Of a stretch of 64,000 nucleotides of DNA, positions 10,228 through 19,465 are shown piece by piece; position 1 is the stretch's first letter; the number at the start of each line of letters is the position of its first letter. Both the position numbers and the translations under genes were made by a program. The notes below the pieces were generated by a model, which was not told the DNA's origin, did no database searches, and saw only the letters and a list, made by a program, of their open reading frames with translations. The stretch spans positions 4,092,001 through 4,156,000 of the forward strand of contig NZ_CP040812.1 of NCBI RefSeq assembly GCF_006159205.1. Direction: 5' to 3'. This stretch comes from Antarcticibacterium flavum (GTDB lineage Bacteria > Bacteroidota > Bacteroidia > Flavobacteriales > Flavobacteriaceae).

Positions 10228-10372
10228 GGAGTGAACTTATTACTGTAATGGCAGCAAGAGCAGAAAAAATAGCTTAGTAAGTCCTATGGCCTTTACACCT
10301 GTTATGATTTCATAGCCTTGCAACATCTTAAATTTAAACTCGCCTATATATTAAAGGATAAAACATTCAGGA

Positions 10373-10975
10373 ATGAAAAGAACAATTATAGTCATTACCT
10401 CTGCAGTAATTACTGCAATTCTTTCTTACAAGATCCAGTCATTTGAATTTATATTGATCGTGATCATTTTACTTTCCCTTATCTTTTTGATCCTGGCGGG
10501 TATCAGGAATTATTTTAAAAGGATCCGGCTTGGGTACATTAAAGTTCCAGTAATTATAATAGGCATTGGAATCCTTGGGGTTGTTGTCTCACTCTTCCGT
10601 CCATATGAGAATGCAGTTCGGGACAACGGTACAGTGAGTGATAAACTGGAATACTCTTATTTCACAGATCAAACCGATAGGAAACAATTAAGATCTTACT
10701 TTCCGATCCTTAGTGAGCTTGATCAAAGAGATCAAGTAAGAATGGACCAGGTAATAGAACTTCATAAACAAAAGAACATGGTTGAACCCCTAGATAAATT
10801 TTATGCAGCCTTTATATATTATCACAGCGATAATAGTGATGATTATAAAACAGCTTCCAAATTGGCAGCAGCCGCTGCCAAGGCTCCCGAATTAAAGGAT
10901 CACTACCAGGTTCAATGGCTGGCCAGGGCATCTTATGACAGGTCCATGCTCTCGATTGGAAAAGAAGAGAAGTAA
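10373..10975 (+). CDS. Small membrane protein of unknown function
   Basis: 200 residues. Three hydrophobic segments lie in the first ~85 residues (around TIIVITSAVITAIL, ILIVIILLSLIFLILAGI and VPVIIIGIGILGVVVSLF), then a soluble tail of ~110 residues with helical, Ala-rich content (TASKLAAAAAKAPELKDH). No family recognised. It stands alone on the + strand after the receptor gene and before the minus-strand mobilisation genes, so it may mark the last gene left of the mobile island. Confidence 0.6.
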   Translation: MKRTIIVITSAVITAILSYKIQSFEFILIVIILLSLIFLILAGIRNYFKRIRLGYIKVPVIIIGIGILGVVVSLFRPYENAVRDNGTVSDKLEYSYFTDQTDRKQLRSYFPILSELDQRDQVRMDQVIELHKQKNMVEPLDKFYAAFIYYHSDNSDDYKTASKLAAAAAKAPELKDHYQVQWLARASYDRSMLSIGKEEK

Positions 10976-11229
10976 AATACACAGAATAAGTTTTTCATAG
11001 AATTGGAGTAATGTCCAAACTATACCTGAATCATAAATCCTTTCTTTGAAAAAGAACCCGGTAGGGCAGGTCCTTAAGAGTGGGGGTAAAACGTGAGTAT
11101 CATCCATTTAGGATCATAAGAATTCCTTCGTAGAAAAGGAATTTACAGAATTATTCAAATCTAATAATTTATTTCCAATTTAATTACGGAAAGCCGTAAG
11201 GTTAAATTTTTAAAGGAAAAATGGAGAAG
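10976..11229. other. Intergenic, probable left boundary zone of the island
   Basis: No credible gene. This AT-rich stretch separates + strand chromosomal genes from minus-strand mobilisation genes. I looked here for a copy of the tRNA-Pro 3' end that would mark the far attachment site of the integrase and did not find one. Confidence 0.4.
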
Positions 11230-11586
11230 TTAATTCACCATTCGCGAAAACTCCATAGTGCCATATGGAATAGCTTTTTCATTATCCACCTCAAAATCCC
11301 TCATCAACCTTCTGCAGAACATGTCATCCACTCCCATGTTTACAAGATGGGTTTTTATGTGTTTGGTAATAGCTTCAACGGCATCTATGCGGGGAAGAAA
11401 ATAAGTGGCCTTCCGGCTGTAAACCTTCCCCTGATGATCAATGACCCAGCTATGGATTAAAAGAGATACCATCTCCCCGGTCCTTTTACCGGCAAACTCA
11501 TAATCAAAATTGATGCCCATATGAGGATCATCGGGTGCCTCATTTAGGGGAAAGTCGATATTACCATTTAATGGATTAAAACTCAT
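11230..11586 (-). CDS. Hypothetical protein linked to mobilisation genes
   Basis: 118 residues, start ATG at 11586. No family recognised. The sequence is mixed alpha/beta without signal peptide or membrane segment (YEFAGKRTGEMVSLLIHSWV, then DAVEAITKHIKTHLVNMGVD). It is the most downstream gene of the minus-strand group BfmA-relaxase-coupling protein, 100 bp after the coupling ATPase stop. An accessory role in mobilisation or element maintenance is inference from position only. Confidence 0.55.
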   Translation of the reverse strand: MSFNPLNGNIDFPLNEAPDDPHMGINFDYEFAGKRTGEMVSLLIHSWVIDHQGKVYSRKATYFLPRIDAVEAITKHIKTHLVNMGVDDMFCRRLMRDFEVDNEKAIPYGTMEFSRMVN

Positions 11587-11686
11587 ATCTGGAATATTTC
11601 CAACAAATATAAATTATTATTTGGAAAAATTCCATAGCCTAAATTAAATTAAGATTCGGTTCTATAGGATCCCATATTGATTCAAT

Positions 11687-13285
11687 TCATTCCTTAGGTT
11701 CATGAGGCTTGTCGAAGATGGATTTTGCTTCTTCATAAATCCTGTCAAAATTCTCTTCAAGTTCCTTTGACGTAAAAGACCTGCTTTCCGGAAGTTCTTT
11801 TCTTATCTTCTGCAGGGAAAAATGAACCTTCTGGTCTTTTCCATCGGCATAGGTGATGAACTCTCCCTCCTTCAGCCTGAAAAAAGCATCGGCCCTTATT
11901 TTGGAAATTTCTTTCTCGCCGGTGGTGATCCTGGTATCGAAATCCAGGCTGTAACCGCGGTTCACGCTGGTGGTTTCTTTCTTCACGATTTCAAAAAAAC
12001 GCTCGTAGTACCTGGCAGTATCGGGATCGTTTACCTTCCCGAAGAATTGATAGGAAAGATTGCTCAGGATCGCCCTGCTGGCTTTTTCCCCGTACATCAT
12101 ATCATTCTGGATCTTATCTTGCAGCACATACACTGTTGCGATGTTATAGCTCCTTAGAGTGGCCGGGATGCGGTGCATATTGAGTAACCTAATTGTTGGT
12201 GCCTCTTCCATAAGAAGAAAAGAGGGTCGGGAATTGCGCACGCTCATTTGCTTTACCACTGTATGGATCACGGTTGCAATAGCGGGGGAGTAGGCAGTTT
12301 CATATTTGGGGTTATTGACGACGGAGATCACGGCAGGATTTTCAGGTGAATTAATATTTAGTGGAACTTCATCTGCAGAAAGAGCCATAAAGATCCTTTG
12401 GGTACAGATCTTCTTAAGCGCATTGGCCAGGGTACTCTTCACCCCGGCCGTCTGCCTGTCGGAATCTATTCCGCTAATAAAAGCATCGGCCATGGCCCAG
12501 GAGGTGTTATCAGATTTCAGGAATTCCACCAGGCTTTCAGTATCGAGGATCTGGTATACTGCGATAAGGTGGGGAAGGGTGCAGAATTGAGGGTATTCGG
12601 TTTTGAGTTTCCATATGAGTCCGCCAATGAGCCCTTCCGCAGCATCATTGAAGAATTTACTGGTACCTGTAGCCCCGCTTTCCTTTTGCTCGAGGAGGTT
12701 TTCCAGCAGCACCCGTGAAACTTCATTGACGCTTTCTTCATTCACCAGGTACCGGGGAGCAATGGGATTCACCCGGTGAAAGATCCTATCGAAAGAAATA
12801 ATGTAGAATTTGATATCGCTTTCCTGAAATAGGGGATAGGCCATTTCAGTTATTTCAAAATCCTTATAATCGTGGATCACCCCACAGAAGGAGTTATTCC
12901 TGAAATGCTGCAGAAAGCCATATACCACACTTTCAGTTTTTCCGCTTCCCGCAGCACCGATTACAGATGCCCCTCTTCGGATATTATTGATCTTAAACTT
13001 CCCGCTTTTCAGCTTAAAATTCACCTCATATTCAGATGGGATTATAGAACTTTTCCCCTCTTTCTGAAAAAATACAAACAGGATGGTGTTTATGAGAATA
13101 AGGGGACAGCCCAGGAGCAGAATAACCTTCAGATGTGGGAATGGGTAAGGATTTGGATCCTTCAGAAAAAATATAGAAGTAACGATAAGAATGCTGTTGA
13201 TTACATAGCCGTAGCGGGTGCTCCTGTGAATGCCGTAGAAGATACCGCCGCAGATGAAATAAGTAATTATTAAAAGTGTTGTCAT
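11687..13285 (-). CDS. Type IV secretion coupling ATPase (TraG/VirD4-like)
   Basis: About 532 residues from ATG 13285 (MTTLLIITYFICGG). An upstream GTG at 13339 would overlap the relaxase by 44 bp and is less likely. Two N-terminal membrane helices are followed by a Walker A motif (GAAGSGKTES, about residue 105) and a Walker B-like strand ending in acidic residues (SFLLMEEAP, about residue 355). Coupling proteins pump relaxase-bound single-stranded DNA into a conjugation channel. No other mating-pair genes (TraA-Q type) are present, so the element probably uses a helper's channel. Gap to the relaxase stop is 10 bp, so they are co-transcribed. Confidence 0.85.
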   Translation of the reverse strand: MTTLLIITYFICGGIFYGIHRSTRYGYVINSILIVTSIFFLKDPNPYPFPHLKVILLLGCPLILINTILFVFFQKEGKSSIIPSEYEVNFKLKSGKFKINNIRRGASVIGAAGSGKTESVVYGFLQHFRNNSFCGVIHDYKDFEITEMAYPLFQESDIKFYIISFDRIFHRVNPIAPRYLVNEESVNEVSRVLLENLLEQKESGATGTSKFFNDAAEGLIGGLIWKLKTEYPQFCTLPHLIAVYQILDTESLVEFLKSDNTSWAMADAFISGIDSDRQTAGVKSTLANALKKICTQRIFMALSADEVPLNINSPENPAVISVVNNPKYETAYSPAIATVIHTVVKQMSVRNSRPSFLLMEEAPTIRLLNMHRIPATLRSYNIATVYVLQDKIQNDMMYGEKASRAILSNLSYQFFGKVNDPDTARYYERFFEIVKKETTSVNRGYSLDFDTRITTGEKEISKIRADAFFRLKEGEFITYADGKDQKVHFSLQKIRKELPESRSFTSKELEENFDRIYEEAKSIFDKPHEPKE

Positions 13286-13295
13286 CACTAGTAGA

Positions 13296-14324
13296 TTAAA
13301 TCCCGATGGACCCGGAGCGAATAGCCGCCTTGATGCCACTTGTAAGGAGGTTAATAGATTTGCGCGCCAGCTGGAACTTATTGATAGGAATGTGAAGCAT
13401 TGGCACTCCCGCTTCCCGAAGCATCTTCAAGGCAATGGCTTTTTCACTTGCCGGTAAGCCAAGGATGGAGGTGAAATATAATTTATGGTCCCTAAGGAAT
13501 AATTTCCTTGACTGGTAGGTTTCCACAAAATTGCGTTTATAGGCGAAGTTGCTGTCAAAAGTCTTTTCTGCTTTCTGAAAAAATGCATCTCTGTCAAAAC
13601 CTCGTTTAACCAATTTACCGTTCATCATAACTTCTGAAGCTTTGTATTTACTGCCGGGGGAAAGGCTGTGGGTATTGGTGACATCCTTGCGGCTTACGAT
13701 AATATGAATATGGCTCTGATTCCCTTCTTTAGGCATTCCTTGTACAATTCGCTGCCCGTTTTGCTTATGTGGTGCAGCCTGTTGCAGTTTATTGATTTCC
13801 TTCTGAAGGCTTCGAATATTACCTCCCACTTCACCACGTTCTACTTGTCTTATTTCCGTTTTTAGCTGAAGGATCTGTGTGGCAAAAGGCTGATTTTCCT
13901 TCACCTGTTTATCTGTCCCCTTAAAAGTTCTTTGGTGCTCAATCTTCGCGAAATATTTTATGTCGCTAACAGTAACTGGCCTGTCATTAATTTCCCGATT
14001 AAAAGATGCAGCATAATCCTTCATTAGTTCCCGGGTGTATTTCTTAAGATCTTCTCTGCTATTTTGTAACCTGGCCAGTTCAAATTTGGAAGGGCTCACG
14101 GTAATGGAATAGAATTTAGGTTCAGTATTTTTAAGTTTAGCAGTGTTGGAATCGATTTCCCAAATCACTTCTTTAGCTGAAATCTGATCGCCATGCTGAT
14201 TAAAAAAATACTCCAGATCCTCCTTGTCCAGTCCCTGATTTTCCTTTTCCAGGTAAGAGACAAACTCGGCCGAACTCTTAGAAAATCCGGCTGAGAGGTT
14301 TTGCGGAGTGATAGTTATATACAT
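13296..14324 (-). CDS. Relaxase/mobilisation nuclease (DUF5712-like)
   Basis: 342 residues from ATG 14324 (MYITITPQNLSAG). It has a relaxase-type metal-binding motif, HIHIIVSRKD at about residue 205, preceded by a coiled-coil region rich in Lys/Gln. The start and this motif fit the DUF5712 (MobB-like) relaxases common on Bacteroidetes mobilisable elements; the subfamily label is from memory. A relaxase nicks oriT and stays bound to the 5' end. It lies between BfmA (upstream, 16 bp) and the coupling ATPase, the usual order of a mob operon. Confidence 0.75.
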   Translation of the reverse strand: MYITITPQNLSAGFSKSSAEFVSYLEKENQGLDKEDLEYFFNQHGDQISAKEVIWEIDSNTAKLKNTEPKFYSITVSPSKFELARLQNSREDLKKYTRELMKDYAASFNREINDRPVTVSDIKYFAKIEHQRTFKGTDKQVKENQPFATQILQLKTEIRQVERGEVGGNIRSLQKEINKLQQAAPHKQNGQRIVQGMPKEGNQSHIHIIVSRKDVTNTHSLSPGSKYKASEVMMNGKLVKRGFDRDAFFQKAEKTFDSNFAYKRNFVETYQSRKLFLRDHKLYFTSILGLPASEKAIALKMLREAGVPMLHIPINKFQLARKSINLLTSGIKAAIRSGSIGI

Positions 14325-14340
14325 AATCGTGTTGTTTATT

Positions 14341-14721
14341 TCATCTGTTGAATTCCCTGTAATTAGGCCTATCTCCTGAAGGTCGTTTCTTCTCCACCAG
14401 CAAAGGTTTCTTTTTAGGTTCTTCCTGTTCCAGGAGCGCCTGGAGAATTCCTATTGTAGGTTTGGTTTGATTCTTCTCGATATCCTTTATAATAGCTATT
14501 ACAGCGCTGAACCTTTTTTTGATAAAATTTTCCAGGGTCTGCGCATGAGGACCTAAAGATTCTTCCGGTGAGATCCCGTGTTTTTCAAAAAAATCCACCA
14601 TTAAAAAAAGTGTCATTGAATGGGATTTTGAAATTGCTTTGCAATAGCGCCTGAATTTTCTGTCTACAGAAGCTTTAATGCTTAATGTTTTAAATCTCTC
14701 TTTTTTAAATTTTTCATCCAT
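14341..14721 (-). CDS. bfmA: BfmA/BtgA-type mobilisation protein
   Basis: 126 residues from ATG 14721. An N-terminal basic region (KKERFKTLSIKASVDRKFRR) precedes a helical segment with SKSHSMTLFLMVDFFEKHGI and the hallmark FSAVIAIIKDIEKNQTKPT, characteristic of BfmA/BtgA accessory proteins. These bind at oriT and help the relaxase. The gene is first in the minus-strand mob operon, so the oriT is expected just upstream (14722-15084). Confidence 0.8.
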   Translation of the reverse strand: MDEKFKKERFKTLSIKASVDRKFRRYCKAISKSHSMTLFLMVDFFEKHGISPEESLGPHAQTLENFIKKRFSAVIAIIKDIEKNQTKPTIGILQALLEQEEPKKKPLLVEKKRPSGDRPNYREFNR

Positions 14722-15084
14722 TTTTGCGTGAATTTTTTACGGTTTTACTAAGGCTGTGGAGCTTTTTCAGTGAAAAATTCCTTTTTCTTCTTCTATGCTG
14801 ATTTTATAAACTTTGTAATACATTAAAAATCAATAAATTAAAACAGAAAAGGAATGCATAACATCGCTCTGCGTGTTACCCTCTTGCTATTCCTTTTCGT
14901 CCCGCAGGGCGGGACAAAAATTCTAGCTTAGGAAAGGTATTCAACCGAATCTTTATCGCTTTTGGAAGGAAAAACTTTAAGAGAGTTGGAAGCTCATTTT
15001 TACCAAAAATTCAGAAGAAAGCGAAAGTGGTAATGAATTCCATAAAAAAGGAACGGGTGACAATTGCCACCCGTTTTGGATTCT
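14722..15084. other. Candidate oriT region upstream of the mob operon
   Basis: No gene. It holds an inverted repeat with 10-bp arms GAAAAGGAAT (14846-14855) and ATTCCTTTTC (14889-14898), immediately followed by a second hairpin, GTCCCGC-AGG-GCGGGAC (14899-14915). Location directly upstream of bfmA and the relaxase and nested inverted repeats are what an oriT looks like, but no nic site is recognisable, and the second hairpin could instead be a terminator or operator. Confidence 0.35.
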
Positions 15085-15250
15085 TTAGAGTAAACCTTCA
15101 TCGGCAAAACTGAAATAATCTCCATCAGGGGTAAGGATCAGGTGATCCAGGACTTTGATATCCATATATTCTCCTCCTTTGGTGATCTTGCGGGTGAGCT
15201 GTTTATCGGCTTCACTGGGTCGGTTATTTCCGCTGGGGTGATTGTGGGCG
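15085..15250 (-). pseudogene. radC: radC-like gene, 3' fragment
   Basis: Read on the minus strand from the RIT junction, this encodes the C-terminal JAB/RadC part: AHNHPSGNNRPSEADKQLTR, then DHLILTPDGDYFSFADEGLL and a stop at 15085-15087. HNHPSG is the metal-binding motif of the RadC family. The matching 5' part is at 18768-19051. The gene is split by a 3511-bp RIT element, so the motif needed for the metal site is disconnected from the start codon. Confidence 0.85.
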
Positions 15251-15434
15251 TTATGTAAAGCTTTACATAATGCACATTATGTTAAGTGAATAGTTATGTA
15301 AAGTTGTTGTTTTATACTACTTATAACCAGCAGATTATAAGTGTTTTTCTTTACATAATATTATTCTTTTCTCGTTAAACTTCAGCAGACAATATTTTAT
15401 TTAGAGGAATTATTCACATCTAAATAATAGTCTT

Positions 15435-16705
15435 ATGAATGAACCAATTAGAGCTTTTAATGAATTGATAGCCCAAGTAGGGAATTATCTCCAAAACACA
15501 CATGCTTATTCCGGCAATACAGTTGGAGCCTATCGAAGGGGTGGCAACGACTTAAGGAATTTATGGTTTCCAATGGAATCCATCAATATGACCAGAAAGT
15601 AGAGGAGCAATTCCTTAATTTTGAGTTTGACGGCCGTAAGGGTCGTAAGCTCTTTAAGCAGGAACAATTTCTAGCTAATGGAACCAGGAAACTCACCGAA
15701 TTCCAGAATACTGGCCAGATCAAAGTACCAAACCTACCACTAAAAAAAGCTCCCTTTATCTTTAAGGGGGCTTTAGGTGAGGCAATAGTCAGTTTTTTAG
15801 ATTATAAACACGTAGAAGAAAGACTATCCACAATCCGCTTACACTGCTATAAACGTTGCCTTTTTCTTTTTCTGGAATATTGTAATGAAAATAAAATCCA
15901 TATTGTAAGAGATATTGATTTAGCCGTCCTTCTCCATTATATTAACACCATTAATTGTGGAAAAACCTTGATAGTTCCTGTTCTGTCAACACTCCGGTGT
16001 TTTCTGAAGTACTTATTTGAACAGAAGCTTTTAGCAATCGATTATTCCAGACGGATCCCAAGGTACAGGATCATTGATCAACCTAAATTACCTTCCACAT
16101 ATTCAAAAGAAGAAATAGAAAAATTGATTGTATCAATAGACCGATCGAGTCCAATAGGGAAACGGAATTATGCCATTATTCTTCTGGCTGCAAGACTGGG
16201 GCTCCGGGCTTCGGATATTTCCAGATTGAAGTTTGCGAACCTGCATTGGGACACCAGCACTATTGAAATAGAACAAGTAAAAACAGGGAAAGAATTAATA
16301 CTTCCCTTATTGCCCGATGTTGGAAATGCTATCATAGATTATTTGAAATACGGGCGAGCAAAATCCGAAGAGGCTTGTGTTTTTTTATCAGAAAGATCGC
16401 CATACAGTAATTTTGCTTCAAGTAATGTGGTTACTCATATTGTCCAAAGGGCTTATAAAAAAGCAGGGATCAATACTGAAGGTAGGCGGTTCGGCCCACA
16501 TTCCCTGCGCCATAGCCTTGGATTTAGGATGCTGGAAGAAAGTACAGTGCTTCCCGTTATATCGGAAGTCCTGGGACATAAAAGCACGGAGTCGACAAGA
16601 TATTATTTAAGGATTGATCTGAAGTCCATGCAACAGTGTATGCTGGAAGTACCTTCTGTATCCCCTGATTTTTACTTACAGAAAGGAGGGGTTTTTTATG
16701 ACTAA
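15435..16705 (+). pseudogene. RIT tyrosine recombinase A (frameshifted)
   Basis: The C-terminal catalytic domain is intact: LAARLGLRASDISRLK, GPHSLRHSLGF, SEVLGHKSTESTRYYLR, giving the R-HxxR-H-Y set. The frame from 15563 starts at an internal Met. An upstream ATG at 15435 encodes the missing N-terminal SAM-like part (YLQNTHAYSGNTVGAYRR), but a one-base deficit in the G run 15538-15541 puts it out of frame. One added G would give YRRGWQRLKEFMVSNG, continuous with the rest. So the gene is either mutated, mis-sequenced or read by frameshifting. It overlaps recombinase B by 8 bp. Confidence 0.8.
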
Positions 16706-17675
16706 TTATGATAGCGTATATGGCCCGGCGATAGAACAATTTATCCAGATGAAAAGAAAGCTCGGCTTCAAGTATAGAACAGGAAATCTCATCTTAATAC
16801 AGATTGACCAGTTGGCCTATGAATTTGAAGAAAAGACATCAGGAATAACAAAAAGCTTTGCTCAGAAATGGGGTGAAAAACGAAGTAATGAATCTCCACA
16901 AAATCGGTACGATAGAATAAGGCATCTTGCACAATTTTCTTCTTATCTGTGTGATCTTGGTATTCTTTCCTATATACCTAAACTTCCACGGAACCCAAAA
17001 AGCACCTTTGTCCCATATATTTATTCCTCAAAAGAAATCACTGCACTATTTGTAGCCGCTGATAAATTAAGGCTTGCTCAGAGGAATATGCACTCTTCTT
17101 TGATATGTATTCCGGCATTACTTAGGCTGTTATATGCTACCGGGTTGCGTATTGGAGAAGCCCTGGCCCTTAAAGATGAAGAGGTAAACCTAGAAGAAAA
17201 TTATTTACGGGTGAAAGATTCTAAGAACGGGAAGGAGCGTATTATTCCTATTTCAACTTCGCTAGTCGCTGTTTGTAAAGAATACAAATATTACAGGGAA
17301 CAACTCCCCATTAGGGATCGCTCGGAATATTTCTTTGTTAATACCAAGGGAACTAAATGTGGTAGTAGTGTAAGAAATTGGTTCAAAAGGTGCTTAAGCG
17401 ATGCGACTATATACCATACGGGAGAAAACCATGGCCCACGTGTCCACGATCTCCGTCATACATTTGCGGTTACCTCTATGGCCAGTATGGCTGAAGCGGG
17501 TGTAGACCTTTATGCCTCTCTACCAATCCTTTCCAATTATCTGGGTCACGGGTCAATAGGAGCTACCAACCATTATGTAAGGCTTACGGCCAATATGTAT
17601 CCGGACTTGATCGAGGACCTCGATATAACCTGTTTGAATGTATTCCCTAAATATAAAAACTATGAAGCCAACTGA
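16698..17675 (+). CDS. RIT tyrosine recombinase B
   Basis: 325 residues. An N-terminal core-binding domain (about residues 1-110) is followed by the catalytic domain: LYATGLRIGEALALKDE, HDLRHTFAVTS and SNYLGHGSIGATNHYVRL, with catalytic Arg, His-x-x-Arg, His and Tyr all present. It overlaps recombinase A by 8 bp and recombinase C by up to 38 bp, so translation of the three is likely coupled. Confidence 0.88.
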   Translation: MTNYDSVYGPAIEQFIQMKRKLGFKYRTGNLILIQIDQLAYEFEEKTSGITKSFAQKWGEKRSNESPQNRYDRIRHLAQFSSYLCDLGILSYIPKLPRNPKSTFVPYIYSSKEITALFVAADKLRLAQRNMHSSLICIPALLRLLYATGLRIGEALALKDEEVNLEENYLRVKDSKNGKERIIPISTSLVAVCKEYKYYREQLPIRDRSEYFFVNTKGTKCGSSVRNWFKRCLSDATIYHTGENHGPRVHDLRHTFAVTSMASMAEAGVDLYASLPILSNYLGHGSIGATNHYVRLTANMYPDLIEDLDITCLNVFPKYKNYEAN

Positions 17676-18675
17676 TTTTTCTAAGTATATCTCTGATTTT
17701 ATATCCAGGTACTTGCCCCTTGAAAAAGGAGTAAGCAATAATACGATTATAGCGTATCGGGATACCTTTGTTTTATTAATTGAATACCTTCAGAAAGAAA
17801 AACAATTAAAAGTTGAGAAACTAACATTAGATAAGGTGACCAAAAAAGTGATCCTGGATTACCTTGACTGGCTGCAAAATACAAGGAACTGTGGAAACAC
17901 TACCCGTAATGCTCGCCTGGCGGCCATCCATTCATTCTACAGGTTCCTACAACATGAAGACCTGGGGCATTTGTACAATTGCCAGAAAATTCTATCCATT
18001 AGGTTTAAAAAATCTCAGAATAAATCTATTATTTATCTGACCATTGAAGCAATGAAATTACTATTGCAGCAACCGGACTATTCTACCAACAGAGGCCGGA
18101 GAGATCTGGCGCTATTGTCATTAATGTACGATACGGGCGCGCGGGTACAGGAAATCATTGACCTGACCCCTTCGATGCTAAGGCTGGACACTCCGCCTGT
18201 AATCAAGATTATTGGAAAGGGAAATAGAGCCCGTGTGGTACCGATGTTGGATGCTCAAACCGGACACCTGAGAAACTATTTAAAGGAGAACCGATTAGAT
18301 GCGGCTTCTGCTAATATGAACCCGCTGTTCTTTAATAGCAGAAAGGAAAAACTCACCCGTGCAGGGATCCATTACATTGTCCAGAAATATTTTAAAATGG
18401 CAAGGAAAGAAAATATAATGCAGCTCCCGGAAAAAATTAGCTGTCATTCCCTGCGGCACTCTAAAGCAATGCATCTACTGCAGGCCGGAGTGAATCTGGT
18501 GTATATCCGTGACATACTTGGTCACGTATCCGTTCAAACTACAGAATTATATGCCAGGGCAGATTCCAAACAAAAACGAAAAGCCTTGGAAAAAGCATAC
18601 GTAAATATTAATCCTGATGAAACAGCCACGTGGGCAAAAAATGAAAATTTGATAATGTGGTTGAAAAAATTTTAA
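17638..18675 (+). CDS. RIT tyrosine recombinase C
   Basis: 345 residues if started at ATG 17638; ATG 17662 (MKPTDFSKYISDF) overlaps B by only 14 bp and is an equally good start. N-terminal SAM-like domain (FISRYLPLEKGVSNNTIIAY) and catalytic domain with YDTGARVQEIIDLTP, SCHSLRHSKAMHLLQ and RDILGHVSVQTTELYARAD. All catalytic residues are present. It is the most XerD-like of the three. Confidence 0.88.
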   Translation: MYSLNIKTMKPTDFSKYISDFISRYLPLEKGVSNNTIIAYRDTFVLLIEYLQKEKQLKVEKLTLDKVTKKVILDYLDWLQNTRNCGNTTRNARLAAIHSFYRFLQHEDLGHLYNCQKILSIRFKKSQNKSIIYLTIEAMKLLLQQPDYSTNRGRRDLALLSLMYDTGARVQEIIDLTPSMLRLDTPPVIKIIGKGNRARVVPMLDAQTGHLRNYLKENRLDAASANMNPLFFNSRKEKLTRAGIHYIVQKYFKMARKENIMQLPEKISCHSLRHSKAMHLLQAGVNLVYIRDILGHVSVQTTELYARADSKQKRKALEKAYVNINPDETATWAKNENLIMWLKKF

Positions 18676-18767
18676 AATGTTATGTAAAGTATTTTAGGAA
18701 ATGAATCCCAAAAATTAGGAGGTTCAGCTATTTACTTTACATAACTATTTTCTTCACATAATGGGCG

Positions 18768-19051
18768 AGGATCACTGCGGTGCTTAAACTTTTCAGCAGT
18801 ACAGCAAATAAGATCCTCACATCTACTAAAGTCCCGGTGATCCCTCCGGAAGAAAGCGTATAGATCCCTTTTACCTTATTGGAATTGTTCAGCAATAAGA
18901 TCTTAAAGGTTTCATGTAGGCCAATGCTACCGCTATCCCAGTTATTAAATAATAGGTTTACCGCATCATTGGAACAGGTAATTTTAGGAGAATCTTTCAT
19001 TTTAAAATTTCCGTTATACTTTATGGATATTTCATTAACTTTGGTATTCAT
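18768..19051 (-). pseudogene. radC: radC-like gene, 5' fragment
   Basis: Start ATG 19051. Encodes about 94 residues of the N-terminal part of a RadC/JAB-domain protein (FKILLLNNSNKVKGIYTLSS, LLKSLSTAVILAH) and then runs into RIT sequence, adding YVKKIVM before a stop at about 18737. In mobile elements of Bacteroidetes a short RadC lies beside ssb exactly like this. The full gene would have been roughly 150 residues, typical for the short element-borne type. Confidence 0.85.
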
Positions 19052-19132
19052 AGTGGTATGTTTTATAGATTAATAGAAGAGGGCGCAGCTTAGCAGAGCA
19101 CGCCCTCTCATTATTTAGTTCTCTGGAATCTC

Positions 19133-19465
19133 TTATTTACCGTTAAGAAGCAGGATCTCATTAATCAGCACCTCTGTGATGTACTGTTTTTCTCCCTGCT
19201 CGTTCTCATAATCGCGGGAGGTTAATTTTCCCTCTACGGCGATTTCACTTCCCTTTGTCACATACTTTTCGATAAGATCTGCCTGTTTACCCCACGCCAC
19301 CAGATTGTGCCACTGGGTTTGCTGAACTTTTTCCCCGTTGGAGAGGTAGAAATCGTTGGTAGCAAGTGAGAGGCGGGTAACTTTTTTTCCGCTCTCAAAC
19401 GTGTGGCTTTTCGGGTTCTCACCCACATTGCCAATTAACTGCACTTTGTTTCTAATTGTTTTCAT
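19133..19465 (-). CDS. ssb: Single-stranded DNA-binding protein
   Basis: 110 residues forming one OB fold: NKVQLIGNVGENPKSHTFES, WHNLVAWGKQADLIEKYVTK, GSEIAVEGKLTSRDYEN. The acidic C-terminal tail of housekeeping SSB is missing, as is usual for short plasmid or element-borne SSBs that coat incoming single-stranded DNA during transfer. It lies 81 bp upstream of radC on the same strand. Confidence 0.92.
   Translation of the reverse strand: MKTIRNKVQLIGNVGENPKSHTFESGKKVTRLSLATNDFYLSNGEKVQQTQWHNLVAWGKQADLIEKYVTKGSEIAVEGKLTSRDYENEQGEKQYITEVLINEILLLNGK

Larger units (their letters stand above)
15251..18761 (+). mobile_element. RIT (recombinase-in-trio) element inserted in radC
   Basis: 3511 bp. 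Three overlapping tyrosine recombinase genes run in the same direction. The ends are inverted repeats: TTATGTAAAG at 15251 and the complement of CTTCACATAA at 18752-18761 (9 of 10 match). The left end is also a 20-bp perfect palindrome (15251-15270). Further copies of TTATGTAAAG or its complement lie at 15294-15303, 15349-15358, 18680-18689 and 18735-18744, giving three sites near each end, plausibly recombinase binding sites. An ACTTATAA/TTATAAGT inverted repeat (about 15319-15342) sits inside the left end. RIT elements are known mobile elements with exactly this three-gene plan. Confidence 0.85.
15245..18767. repeat. 6-bp target duplication flanking the RIT element
   Basis: TGGGCG occurs at 15245-15250 and again at 18762-18767. 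Removing 15251-18761 and one copy restores a continuous radC frame (..VILA-HNHPSG..), which shows these are the two copies of the insertion target. Confidence 0.85.

Noticed and set aside
10976..11229. Second copy of the tRNA-Pro 3' end as attL
   Set aside because: Compared by eye with 45854-45890; no match found.
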